Shown piece by piece: positions 1-5,738 of a stretch of 5,975 nt of DNA; position 1 is the first letter of the stretch, and each line of letters opens with the position of its first letter. A program made the translations under genes and the position numbers. The notes under the pieces are model-generated. The model did not search any database. It was not told the DNA's origin and saw only the letters and a program-made list of their open reading frames with translations. The stretch is from a bacterium (lineage in GTDB: Bacteria > Ratteibacteria > UBA8468 > B48-G9 > JAFGKM01). The stretch is from contig JAGHCG010000191.1 in the NCBI GenBank assembly GCA_021160565.1, forward strand, positions 1 through 5,975, written 5' to 3'.

Positions 1-1
1 A

Positions 2-274
2 CTAAAAGCATATCTTTACAGCCATGGATATACTTCAATAACAACACATTCGTTAAAAATACTCCTTAAAGAATGCGTAAAACTGGATGAAAGTTTTATA
101 GATATTGATGAAGAAGCAAGAATCCTTGACACTTATTACATATCCACAAGATGCCCCAATGGAATTGATGAAAATATGGCACCTTTTGAATATTACGACA
201 AAAAGGACGCAGAAAAATGCTTAAAGTGTGCAACATTGATATTGGAAAAAGTAAAGAAATCTTTGAAGAGTTAA
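2..274 (+). CDS. HEPN domain protein, C-terminal part (5' end outside window)
   Basis: The frame is open from the left edge and ends at TAA 272-274, giving 90 residues of a protein whose start lies outside the window. The sequence matches the C-terminal half of the PF05168-type HEPN fold. It has a helix beginning LKAYLYSHGY, then a THSLKILLKE stretch (the usual 'H-x-L-x-x-L' helix), the hallmark TYYISTRCPNG segment corresponding to the family's 'Y-I-x-T-R-Y-P', an acidic/aromatic stretch (APFEYYDKKDAEK), and a final amphipathic helix (CATLILEKVKK). HEPN proteins of this type are small all-helical partners of minimal nucleotidyltransferases; some HEPN families are ribonuclease toxins. The MNT gene starts inside its last codons, which supports a two-gene module. 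No R-x4-6-H ribonuclease motif occurs in the visible part, so RNase activity cannot be claimed. The family call is fairly secure; the function is inferred. Confidence 0.8.
   Translation, partial: LKAYLYSHGYTSITTHSLKILLKECVKLDESFIDIDEEARILDTYYISTRCPNGIDENMAPFEYYDKKDAEKCLKCATLILEKVKKSLKS
201..207 (+). promoter_or_regulatory. Ribosome binding site of the MNT gene, inside the HEPN coding region
   Basis: AAAAGGA lies 9 nt upstream of the ATG at 217. It supports that ATG as the true start even though it makes a 58-bp overlap with the HEPN gene. No other ATG, GTG or TTG, apart from a GTG at 226 without its own site, would retain the N-terminal helix. Confidence 0.55.
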
Positions 275-540
275 AGAAACTGGCAGAAAAAATTAAAAAA
301 GATTTTAAAGCAGATGTTTACCTTTTTGGGTCATTTGCAAAAGGAGAAATAACAGAAGGAAGCGATATTGACCTTCTTATAATCGGGAATTTCAAAGGGA
401 AAATGCCTGAAAGAATACTGAAAATTATAAAATACACAGATTTACCGATTGAACCCCTCTGTTATACAGAAGAGGAGTTTGAGAGAATAAAAAACACTCC
501 ATTTTTCAAGACAATAATGAAACACGCAAAAAAACTATAG
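217..540 (+). CDS. MNT-type minimal nucleotidyltransferase domain protein
   Basis: This 107-residue protein is a complete single-domain nucleotidyltransferase of the MNT (PF01909-like, pol beta superfamily) type. After an N-terminal helix, VYLFGSFAKG (34-43) carries the G-S-x-x-x-G nucleotide-binding motif. GSDIDLLII (48-56) carries the two metal-binding aspartates, D50 and D52. E79 in LPIEPLCY is the likely third carboxylate, here Glu rather than Asp. The C-terminal TEEEFERIKN and helical tail match the family. Related MNT proteins either act as antitoxins that AMPylate a HEPN toxin or have unknown roles. The upstream gene is a HEPN protein and the 58-bp overlap implies coupled translation. 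Catalytic residues look intact, so an active NMP transferase is plausible. Whether this pair is a toxin-antitoxin module or another two-component nucleotidyltransferase cannot be decided from sequence. Confidence 0.85.
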   Translation: MLKVCNIDIGKSKEIFEELKKLAEKIKKDFKADVYLFGSFAKGEITEGSDIDLLIIGNFKGKMPERILKIIKYTDLPIEPLCYTEEEFERIKNTPFFKTIMKHAKKL

Positions 541-699
541 ATAAAAATTCTCCTACATGGTTAGGAAAAACTCTGTAAAGCCTTAACCCAAAAGAATTAC
601 CTCAGAATTGTCCATAGAGTTGATAATAGAAGTTTTTTCAAAAATATCTGAAGGTTAACGAGAAGAAATAAAAAGAAGTGGCACGGTTCTTTCAAGCGT

Positions 700-733
700 T
701 TCTGGAGATGATTATCTCTGAAGAATTTTTTTT
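700..733 (+). terminator. Possible weak rho-independent terminator
   Basis: GAGAT (705-709) pairs with ATCTC (714-718) around a GATT loop. The stem can extend through an internal loop by TTCT (700-703) with the AGAA of GAAGAA just before the T-run. Eight Ts follow at 726-733. The stem is short and AT-rich, so strength is doubtful. It would end transcription from the HEPN/MNT unit. Confidence 0.35.
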
Positions 734-756
734 CATTAAGAATCTGTATTTCTGGT

Positions 757-787
757 TTGATGTATTTCTGTAAAGAAGGATTATAAA
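757..787 (+). promoter_or_regulatory. Candidate promoter for the MFS transporter
   Basis: TTGATG (757-762) and TATAAA (782-787) resemble sigma-70 -35 and -10 boxes with a 19-nt spacer (18 nt if TTATAA at 781 is used). They sit about 55 bases before the ATG at 844. The spacing is at the long end and such matches are common in AT-rich DNA. Confidence 0.3.
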
Positions 788-827
788 AATCATCTCAACT
801 CCTTTAAATCCCTCTCATCTCTCACTC

Positions 828-835
828 AAAAGGAT
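828..835 (+). promoter_or_regulatory. Ribosome binding site of the MFS gene
   Basis: AAAAGGAT stands 8 nt before ATG 844. This favours that start over the internal in-frame ATG at 874. Confidence 0.55.
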
Positions 836-843
836 AATTTGAC

Positions 844-2133
844 ATGGAAAGGAATAAAGATTATCAAAAAATTATGGAGAGAGAAAAGAGTTTCCCAAAA
901 GATTTGATGTATTTTAAGTTCTGCCTTTATGGTTTTCTTAAAAATCTCAGATTTTTTGACCCATTTATAATTCTTTTCTTCCGCGAAATGGGAATGTCTT
1001 TTCTCAATATTGGTGTTTTGTTTTCCATAAGAGAGATTTCCACAAATATTCTTGAAATTCCCACAGGAGTTATTGCTGACGCATATGGAAGAAAGAAATC
1101 AATGATAGCTGCTTTCATCTCTTATCTTCTTTCTTTTGCAATTTTTTACCTGTTCCCAAATTTCTTACTTTATTCAATTGCAATGGTTCTTTTTGCTTCA
1201 GGAGAGGCATTCAGAAGTGGAACACATAAAGCTATGATACTTGAATATCTTAGAATTAAAGGAATTGAAAATATGAAAGTGGAATATTACGGACATACAC
1301 GTGCTTTTTCTCAACTTGGTTCTGCTCTCTCATCTTTAATTGCTCTCTCAATTGTTTTCCTTTCTGGCAGTTATAGACCTGTTTTTCTTTTTTCAATGAT
1401 TCCATATGTTTTTGGACTTATTCTTATGTTTACTTATCCTTCATTTCTTGATGGAGAAATTCCAGAAGTTAAAGGAGTATGGAAAGAAAGAATTAAAAGG
1501 AGGTTTTCTTCCACATTGAGAGATTTTGGGAGGATGTTCACAAAGAGAGAAGCATTAAGAGCAATTTTCAATTCATCTCTGTTTGATGGACTTTTTAAAT
1601 CTTCAAAAGATTATCTTCAGCCAGTTCTGAAAGGACAGGCATTAGCACTTCCTTTATTTTTACATCTTGCTGAGAAGAAAAGGGTATCTGTGGTTGTTGG
1701 TATAATTTATTTTTTTCTTTATCTTCTCACAAGTAGTGCTTCAAGGAATGCAAGCAAAATTGTTAAAAAAGCTAAATCCATTACTGCTGCTATAAATACC
1801 ACTTATATTTTTGGATGTGTTTTACTTCTAATTGCTGGTTTTTTCACATTTATTAAAATTTACTGGGTTGCTGCTTTATCTTTTATTCTCTTTTATATTG
1901 TTCAGAATTTTAGAAGACCGATGAATGTTGCATACATAAGTGATAATATTTCTCATAAAACAATGGCATCTGGTTTGAGCGTGGAATCTCAGTTGAAGAC
2001 TATTATTATGGCAATTCTTTCTCCAATAATCGGGTATATGGCAGATAAGTTTGGAGTCGGGATTGCTCTTGTTATCATTTCAGTTGTGTTTTCATTGTTG
2101 CTTCCAGTAGTTGCTGTCTCAAAACCAGAATAA
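844..2133 (+). CDS. Major facilitator superfamily (MFS) transporter
   Basis: This 429-residue integral membrane protein has the length and alternating hydrophobic segments of a 12-helix MFS permease. EIPTGVIADAYGRKK (71-85) is MFS motif A (G-x-x-x-D-x-x-G-R-K/R), in the loop between helices 2 and 3. A degenerate second copy, GYMADKFG (397-404), lies at the equivalent place in the C-terminal half. The two halves are separated by a basic cytoplasmic stretch around residues 205-245 (VWKERIKRRFSSTLRDFGRM). The 'E-x-P-T-G-x-x-A-D' form is typical of the DHA3-like branch, often annotated as drug or metabolite efflux, but substrate cannot be read from sequence. The start is supported by AAAAGGAT (828-835), 8 nt before the ATG. 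The N-terminus before helix 1 is polar and about 22 residues long. It stands alone, with spacers of 303 and 206 bp on either side. Confidence 0.88.
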   Translation: MERNKDYQKIMEREKSFPKDLMYFKFCLYGFLKNLRFFDPFIILFFREMGMSFLNIGVLFSIREISTNILEIPTGVIADAYGRKKSMIAAFISYLLSFAIFYLFPNFLLYSIAMVLFASGEAFRSGTHKAMILEYLRIKGIENMKVEYYGHTRAFSQLGSALSSLIALSIVFLSGSYRPVFLFSMIPYVFGLILMFTYPSFLDGEIPEVKGVWKERIKRRFSSTLRDFGRMFTKREALRAIFNSSLFDGLFKSSKDYLQPVLKGQALALPLFLHLAEKKRVSVVVGIIYFFLYLLTSSASRNASKIVKKAKSITAAINTTYIFGCVLLLIAGFFTFIKIYWVAALSFILFYIVQNFRRPMNVAYISDNISHKTMASGLSVESQLKTIIMAILSPIIGYMADKFGVGIALVIISVVFSLLLPVVAVSKPE

Positions 2134-2339
2134 GCAAAAAAGAAATATAATGATCTTTTTATCCGAAGAACCGGGTTTGTCCAGGAAAGCAGAAATTGAC
2201 AGATTTTTTAGAAAGTTATAGTTTTAGAATAAGGGGTTTTTGAAATTGATTGTTGAAAGCAGGACACACTGGTGAGCAGTAAAATCTTTTTTCATAAGTC
2301 AATAAAATATAAAAAGATGAGACAGAGAGAAATACAAAA
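2134..2339 (+). other. Spacer between the MFS gene and the phosphoesterase gene
   Basis: These 206 bases contain no gene I can support. Right after the MFS stop, AAAAAGA (2137-2143) can pair with TCTTTTT (2154-2160), an almost purely A:T hairpin ending in five Ts, at best a weak terminator. A TTGACA box lies at 2196, listed separately. The rest is unremarkable AT-rich sequence. Confidence 0.4.
2196..2222 (+). promoter_or_regulatory. Candidate promoter for the phosphoesterase gene
   Basis: A consensus TTGACA (2196-2201) is followed after 15 nt by TATAGT (2217-2222). The -35 box is perfect but the spacer is shorter than the usual 16-18, and the site is about 117 bases from the start codon. It is the best candidate in this spacer. 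Confidence 0.3.
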
Positions 2340-3824
2340 ATGAAATTTAAGAAGAAATTCAAAATAGTGTTCTTCCTTTTTTTCTTTTCTGGAAAAATCC
2401 TTTTATGTGATGAGGTTCTTTTTAAGTTTGTCCATCTTACCGATATTCATTTTTTAAATTCTGAAAGAATAAAATTACCTATCTGGCAGGAAAGAAGCAA
2501 AAAGGAAAGATTGAAATTTGTTGAAATACCATCAAGATTAAAAAAAGTTATCTCTTGGATTAATAAAAATGGAATAAAGTTTGTAATTATCACTGGAGAT
2601 GTTCTGGAAAATATGGTGGATGCGGAAAAAACTCTTGAAGAATTTATGAAGGAGATGAAAGAATTAAAAGTGCCATATTTTATTGTTCCAGGAAATCATG
2701 ATTTTCATCTGGAAAAATATCTGCCTGAGAAACTGGGGGGAGTTGATTTTTATTTTTCCTGTGGGGGGATAATCTTTATTGGACTTCCCACTTCAAATAT
2801 AATGTGTACTGCTCAGGGAGATCTGGTTCTTAAATCAAGTCTTGAAAAAATAGCAGGGTTATCAGAAAAGAAAAAAGAATCCCCCATTATAATAATGTGC
2901 CATTATCCTCTATATCCTGGAAAGAGAGTAAATCCTGATTTTGTCCCGGTAAATTCTGAACAGGTGAGAGAGGTTCTGGAGAAGTGTGGAAACGTTTTTC
3001 TTATTTTACAGGGACATCTTCATAGAATTACAGATGATATTCATAATGGAATTCGGTATATAACTGCTCCCGGTTTTATTGTTGGTCCTGATTTCAGTTT
3101 TGTTGTGTGGGAAGTTTATCCAGACAAAATGGTGGGCAAAATAATGTACAACCAGGATGGAAAATACCAAGAAAGAGAAAAAATAGTTGTGAAAATCCCT
3201 GAAAAATTTAGAGGAAAAATTAAAAAACCAGAAAAAGGTGATTTGATAGCAAAAAGTATTCCTGAATTTGAGGGAATATTAACTAGATGGTTTGGAAAAA
3301 ATTGGTCTTATTATCCAAGAGGAACTCCTATTGTGTGGAAAAATGAAAAAGTAATCCTGCCAAAAGGTAGCTCTGGATGGAAATTTACTCTGGCAAAAGA
3401 AAAGGTGCTTTCTGATACTTCAGGTAATAAGTGGTTTGAAGAAAATTATTCTAATGTGGATGGCTGGAAAGATGTGAAATTGCCTGTATTTTATGGAAAT
3501 TACAAAAATAAGGTGAAAGAAGGGACAGAATTGAAAGAAAACAATACTTATTTATTCCGACTGACCTTCTCTTTAAAAAATATCCCGGCCAAAAATAAGC
3601 AATCTATGTTGAGAGTGGCAAGTGATAAATGTGCAGAGGTTTATTTAAATGGTGTTTTGATTGATAAAGATAAACTCTTTCACTGGGCAAATTACTGGAA
3701 CAGGTATATAATTTTTAACTCTTCTCTATTAAGAAAAGGAAAAAACCTTCTGGCAATAAAACTATACAATTTCCCTCAGTGTACAACAGGATTTCTTGAT
3801 GTTGAAATAGCAATCAAAAAATGA
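2340..3824 (+). CDS. Exported calcineurin-like metallophosphoesterase with C-terminal galactose-binding-like domain
   Basis: The 494-residue protein starts with a signal sequence: basic MKFKKKFK, then a very hydrophobic run (residues 9-22) ending at C23. The residues before C23 (ILLC) are a poor lipobox, so lipidation is doubtful. The catalytic domain (about 28-270) has every calcineurin-like motif: D35-x-H37 in LTDIH, D87 in TGDV, G118-N119-H120-D121, H188 in MCHYPLYPG, and G225-H226-L227-H228. It should bind two metal ions and hydrolyse a phosphomonoester or phosphodiester outside the cytoplasm; the substrate is unknown. After a linker (about 290-365), residues 365-494 look like a galactose-binding-like beta-sandwich: GWKDVKLP, YLFRLTF, the AEVYLNGVLI strand-turn (432-441) and LLRKGKNLLAIKLYN (463-477). 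This pattern is familiar from non-catalytic domains of glycoside hydrolases, which suggests a saccharide- or surface-bound substrate. The ATG has only a weak purine-rich ribosome binding site. The gene appears monocistronic. Confidence 0.87.
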   Translation: MKFKKKFKIVFFLFFFSGKILLCDEVLFKFVHLTDIHFLNSERIKLPIWQERSKKERLKFVEIPSRLKKVISWINKNGIKFVIITGDVLENMVDAEKTLEEFMKEMKELKVPYFIVPGNHDFHLEKYLPEKLGGVDFYFSCGGIIFIGLPTSNIMCTAQGDLVLKSSLEKIAGLSEKKKESPIIIMCHYPLYPGKRVNPDFVPVNSEQVREVLEKCGNVFLILQGHLHRITDDIHNGIRYITAPGFIVGPDFSFVVWEVYPDKMVGKIMYNQDGKYQEREKIVVKIPEKFRGKIKKPEKGDLIAKSIPEFEGILTRWFGKNWSYYPRGTPIVWKNEKVILPKGSSGWKFTLAKEKVLSDTSGNKWFEENYSNVDGWKDVKLPVFYGNYKNKVKEGTELKENNTYLFRLTFSLKNIPAKNKQSMLRVASDKCAEVYLNGVLIDKDKLFHWANYWNRYIIFNSSLLRKGKNLLAIKLYNFPQCTTGFLDVEIAIKK

Positions 3825-3888
3825 AGAAAGGCTACAGCACCAGGTTTGCCAACAAAAAATTGTGAAATCCCTTATCTGTAGCCCTTTT
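3825..3888 (+). terminator. Long-loop inverted repeat after the phosphoesterase gene, possible terminator
   Basis: GGCTACAG (3830-3837) is exactly complementary to CTGTAGCC (3876-3883). After one A-C mismatch the arms extend by about four more pairs (3825-3828 with 3885-3888, one of them G-U). The 38-nt loop can form its own small stem: AGG and TTT near 3842-3847 with AAA and CCT near 3866-3873. TTTT follows the 3' arm directly. The stem begins on the first base after the stop codon. A terminator is the simplest reading, but the loop is long and the T-run short, so another structured-RNA or remnant-element origin is possible. Confidence 0.45.
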
Positions 3889-3893
3889 CAAAT

Positions 3894-3912
3894 CCGGAGG
3901 TTTAGCCTCGGG
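3894..3912 (+). repeat. Inverted repeat (hairpin) in the structured spacer
   Basis: CCGGAGG (3894-3900) faces CCTCGGG (3906-3912) around a TTTAG loop. Six of the seven positions pair, with one G-G mismatch. It is GC-rich compared with its surroundings and lies between the long-loop repeat and the promoter of the next gene. Confidence 0.5.
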
Positions 3913-3921
3913 AGGATAAAG

Positions 3922-3938
3922 ATGGTTTGGTAAACCGT
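3922..3938 (+). repeat. Inverted repeat just upstream of the -35 box
   Basis: ATGGTTT (3922-3928) pairs with AAACCGT (3932-3938) around a GGT loop: seven pairs with one G-U in RNA. It ends 2 nt before TTGACA (3941), so it could serve as an operator for a dimeric DNA-binding protein rather than, or as well as, an RNA hairpin. The role is inferred from position only. Confidence 0.45.
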
Positions 3939-3940
3939 GT

Positions 3941-3970
3941 TTGACAGAGAGAGGGGAGTGAAAGTAAAAT
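3941..3970 (+). promoter_or_regulatory. Sigma-70-like promoter of the aminotransferase-queE operon
   Basis: A perfect TTGACA (3941-3946) is followed after an 18-nt purine-rich spacer by TAAAAT (3965-3970), which differs from TATAAT at one position. Transcription would begin about 7 nt later, giving a short leader of roughly 40 nt before ATG 4018. The three upstream inverted repeats would then not be part of this transcript. This is the best promoter match in the window. Confidence 0.5.
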
Positions 3971-4006
3971 TTTTGTAAAGTGTTTCAGTTTATTCAATCT
4001 TAAAAC

Positions 4007-4011
4007 AGGAG
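4007..4011 (+). promoter_or_regulatory. Ribosome binding site of the aminotransferase gene
   Basis: AGGAG lies 6 nt before ATG 4018, within CAGGAGAAAAAAATG. It is the strongest ribosome binding site in the window and fixes the start codon. Confidence 0.7.
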
Positions 4012-4017
4012 AAAAAA

Positions 4018-5139
4018 ATGGCTGGAAGAGAAGTTTTTGGAGAAGAGGAATTAAATGAGGTGGTTGAAGTTTTAAAAAGAGGTGTTCTTTTCAGATATGG
4101 ATTTGAAAAGGAAAGGGAAGGTGTTTTTAAGGTATCTGAATTTGAAAAAAATTTTGCAGAGTATATCGGTAGTAAATTTGCTCTTGCTGTTTCTTCTGGA
4201 AGTGCTGCATTGAAAGTTGCTCTTGAAAGTTTAAATTTACCAAAAGGGAAAGAAATAATAACAAGTTGCTTTACTTTTGTTGCAACTATTGAGGCAATTG
4301 AAGAAGCAGGATTTAAGCCGGTTCTGTGTGAAATAGATGAAACTCTCAATATTGACCCGAATGACCTTGAAAGAAAAATATCAGAAAATACAGTGGCTAT
4401 AATACCTGTTCATATGATGGGGTCTGCTTCAAAAATAGACAGAATTATGGAAATAGCGAAAGAAAAAAATTTAAAAGTGATTGAAGATAACTGCCAGAGT
4501 ACAGGAGCATCTTTTAAAGGGAAAAAACTGGGAACTTTTGGAGATATCGGCTGTTTTTCTTTTGACTATGTTAAGGTTATGACAACTGGAGAAGGAGGAA
4601 TGGTTGTTACCAATGATGAGGAGATTTACAAACAGGCAGAATTTTATCATGACCATGGGCATCCTCACCTTCAAGGGGTTGGTAGAGGAGAGGAAAAAAG
4701 AGAAAGGAAAGGTTTTAATTTTAGAATGAATGAAATTCAGGGTGCTATTGGACTTGCTCAACTCAAAAAACTTAACTCAATAATAGAAAGACAGAAAGAA
4801 AACAAGAAAACCATAAAGGAAGAAATAAAGAATATAGAGTTGTTAAAATTCAGAGAACTTCCAGACCCGGATGGAGAAATAGCAACATTTCTGGCATTTT
4901 TCCTCCCAGATAAAGAAAAAACTGAAAAATTCAAAAGTAAAATGAAGGAAAATGGAGTTAATCCTGCTATTTTAAACTACTGGCATTTTACAGCAAATGT
5001 TGAAAGTTGTGGTGGAGAATATCCTCAAAGTCAGGATATCCTTGATAGATGTGTTTCAATTGAGATAAAAACTTTGATGGATGAGGAAACAATAAATAAA
5101 ACAATAGATGCGATTAAAAAAGCAGCAAGTTCAATTTAA
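4018..5139 (+). CDS. DegT/DnrJ/EryC1/StrS-family PLP aminotransferase, KdnA-like
   Basis: This 373-residue protein is full length for the family of PLP-dependent sugar aminotransferases. Visible landmarks are SSGSAAL (59-65, cofactor phosphate region), CFTFVATIEAI (84-94), EDNCQSTGA (156-164, with D157 for the pyridine nitrogen and Q160), the catalytic lysine K186 in FSFDYVKVMTTGEGG (180-194), and NFRMNEIQGAIGLAQL (234-249). The N-terminal GVLFRYGFEKEREG (22-35), the 'FSFD-x-VK' lysine context and the HDHGHPH segment (211-217) resemble KdnA. KdnA is the transaminase that puts the 8-amino group on 3,8-dideoxy-8-oxo-manno-octulosonate during Kdo8N synthesis for lipopolysaccharide. That subgroup call is from memory, and the partner oxidoreductase KdnB is not in the window, so substrate is uncertain. 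The stop codon overlaps the start of queE by one base (TAATG), implying co-transcription and translational coupling. Confidence 0.88.
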   Translation: MAGREVFGEEELNEVVEVLKRGVLFRYGFEKEREGVFKVSEFEKNFAEYIGSKFALAVSSGSAALKVALESLNLPKGKEIITSCFTFVATIEAIEEAGFKPVLCEIDETLNIDPNDLERKISENTVAIIPVHMMGSASKIDRIMEIAKEKNLKVIEDNCQSTGASFKGKKLGTFGDIGCFSFDYVKVMTTGEGGMVVTNDEEIYKQAEFYHDHGHPHLQGVGRGEEKRERKGFNFRMNEIQGAIGLAQLKKLNSIIERQKENKKTIKEEIKNIELLKFRELPDPDGEIATFLAFFLPDKEKTEKFKSKMKENGVNPAILNYWHFTANVESCGGEYPQSQDILDRCVSIEIKTLMDEETINKTIDAIKKAASSI

Positions 5140-5738
5140 TGGATTACTTCATTTCGGAAATTTTTTATTCAATTCAGGGGGAAGGTCTCCTTCAGGGTAT
5201 TCCGATGGTTTTTATCAGATTGGCTGGATGTAATTTAAGATGTCCCTTCTGTGATACAAAATATGCATGGGAAAAGGGAAATAATAAGAAAGATGTTGGA
5301 GAAATAATAAATGAAGTTAAGAAATTCAGATGTAAAAAAGTATGCATTACAGGTGGAGAACCATATCTTCAGGATTTAAAAATTCTGGTCTCCTCTCTTA
5401 AAAAATTAAATTTCTGGATATCAATTGAAACAAATGGGACAATATGGCAGGAAATTGAAGTTGACTGGATTACTGTAAGTCCAAAAATTGAAGGGAGAAA
5501 TTACCATAAAGATGGGTTTGACAGGAAATTTTTAGAGGTAGCGAATGAATTCAAGTATGTAATTACAGGAGAGGAAATTTTTGAATTTATAAGCAGAGAT
5601 ATAAAATGCCCTGTGATTTTACAGCCAGTTGATAATGATTTAAAAATAGCAGAAAAGATAATAAAGTTTCTGAAAAAAGAAAGAAAGGAAAATTTTTATT
5701 TGAGATTGCAACTTCATAAAATTTTAAAAATCCCTTAA
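5139..5738 (+). CDS. queE: 7-carboxy-7-deazaguanine synthase (radical SAM)
   Basis: QueE rearranges 6-carboxy-tetrahydropterin to 7-carboxy-7-deazaguanine, the core of preQ0, queuosine and DNA 7-deazaguanine modifications, using a 4Fe-4S cluster and S-adenosylmethionine. All signatures are present in 199 residues, a normal length: EIFYSIQGEG (7-16, substrate entry motif), C31-x3-C35-x2-C38 followed by D-T with the metal-ligand threonine T40, TGGEP (71-75), ETNG (97-100), VSPK (113-116), LQP (161-163) and the C-terminal RLQLHKILKIP (189-199). The CX3CX2C cluster loop is the standard radical SAM form. The ATG overlaps the preceding TAA by one base and has no clear ribosome binding site of its own, so translation probably depends on termination of the aminotransferase. 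No queC, queD, queF or dpd genes are in the window, so the pathway end product is unknown. Confidence 0.93.
   Translation: MDYFISEIFYSIQGEGLLQGIPMVFIRLAGCNLRCPFCDTKYAWEKGNNKKDVGEIINEVKKFRCKKVCITGGEPYLQDLKILVSSLKKLNFWISIETNGTIWQEIEVDWITVSPKIEGRNYHKDGFDRKFLEVANEFKYVITGEEIFEFISRDIKCPVILQPVDNDLKIAEKIIKFLKKERKENFYLRLQLHKILKIP

Larger units (their letters stand above)
541..843 (+). other. Intergenic region between the MNT gene and the MFS transporter
   Basis: I find no convincing gene in these 303 bases. All forward frames are broken by stops. One frame beginning at ATG 557 would read for about 55 codons to TGA 719 if two TAA stops (584 and 656) were ignored, but the peptide resembles nothing I recognise. 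Just after the MNT stop an imperfect inverted repeat, GGTTAGG (559-565) with CCTTAACC (581-588), could form a hairpin. It has no T-run, so it is not a typical terminator. Further along are a terminator-like hairpin with eight Ts and a candidate promoter, listed separately. Confidence 0.5.

Noticed and set aside
672..692. AAAGAA/TTCTTT inverted repeat in the first spacer
   Set aside because: A six-pair, nearly all A:T stem in AT-rich DNA is expected by chance and is not followed by a T-run.
927..1118. 63-residue minus-strand ORF opposite the MFS gene
   Set aside because: It is antisense to the first transmembrane helices and motif A of a well-supported gene.
2317..2343. Eight-codon ORF whose TGA overlaps the ATG of the phosphoesterase gene, a possible leader peptide
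   Set aside because: It has no ribosome binding site, and so short an ORF is expected by chance in this sequence.
2402..2410. Lipoprotein signal (Cys23) in the phosphoesterase
   Set aside because: The residues before the cysteine are I-L-L, which do not fit the small-residue requirement of a lipobox. An ordinary signal peptide or an N-terminal membrane anchor is as likely.
3894..3930. preQ1 riboswitch-like sequence (GGAGG, TTTAGCC, then an A-rich stretch) upstream of the queE operon
   Set aside because: The order loosely recalls the preQ1-I aptamer, but the second P1 strand, the C-rich loop and the A-rich tail with CTA are not in place. It also lies upstream of the likely promoter at 3941-3970 rather than in the leader.
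3990..4349. 119-residue minus-strand ORF opposite the aminotransferase
   Set aside because: It is a shadow of the plus-strand gene, which has full family motifs, a strong ribosome binding site and a promoter. Its Ser/Lys-rich composition is typical of antisense frames.
4471..4761. 96-residue minus-strand ORF opposite the aminotransferase
   Set aside because: It lies wholly within the conserved catalytic part of the aminotransferase gene and resembles no protein.
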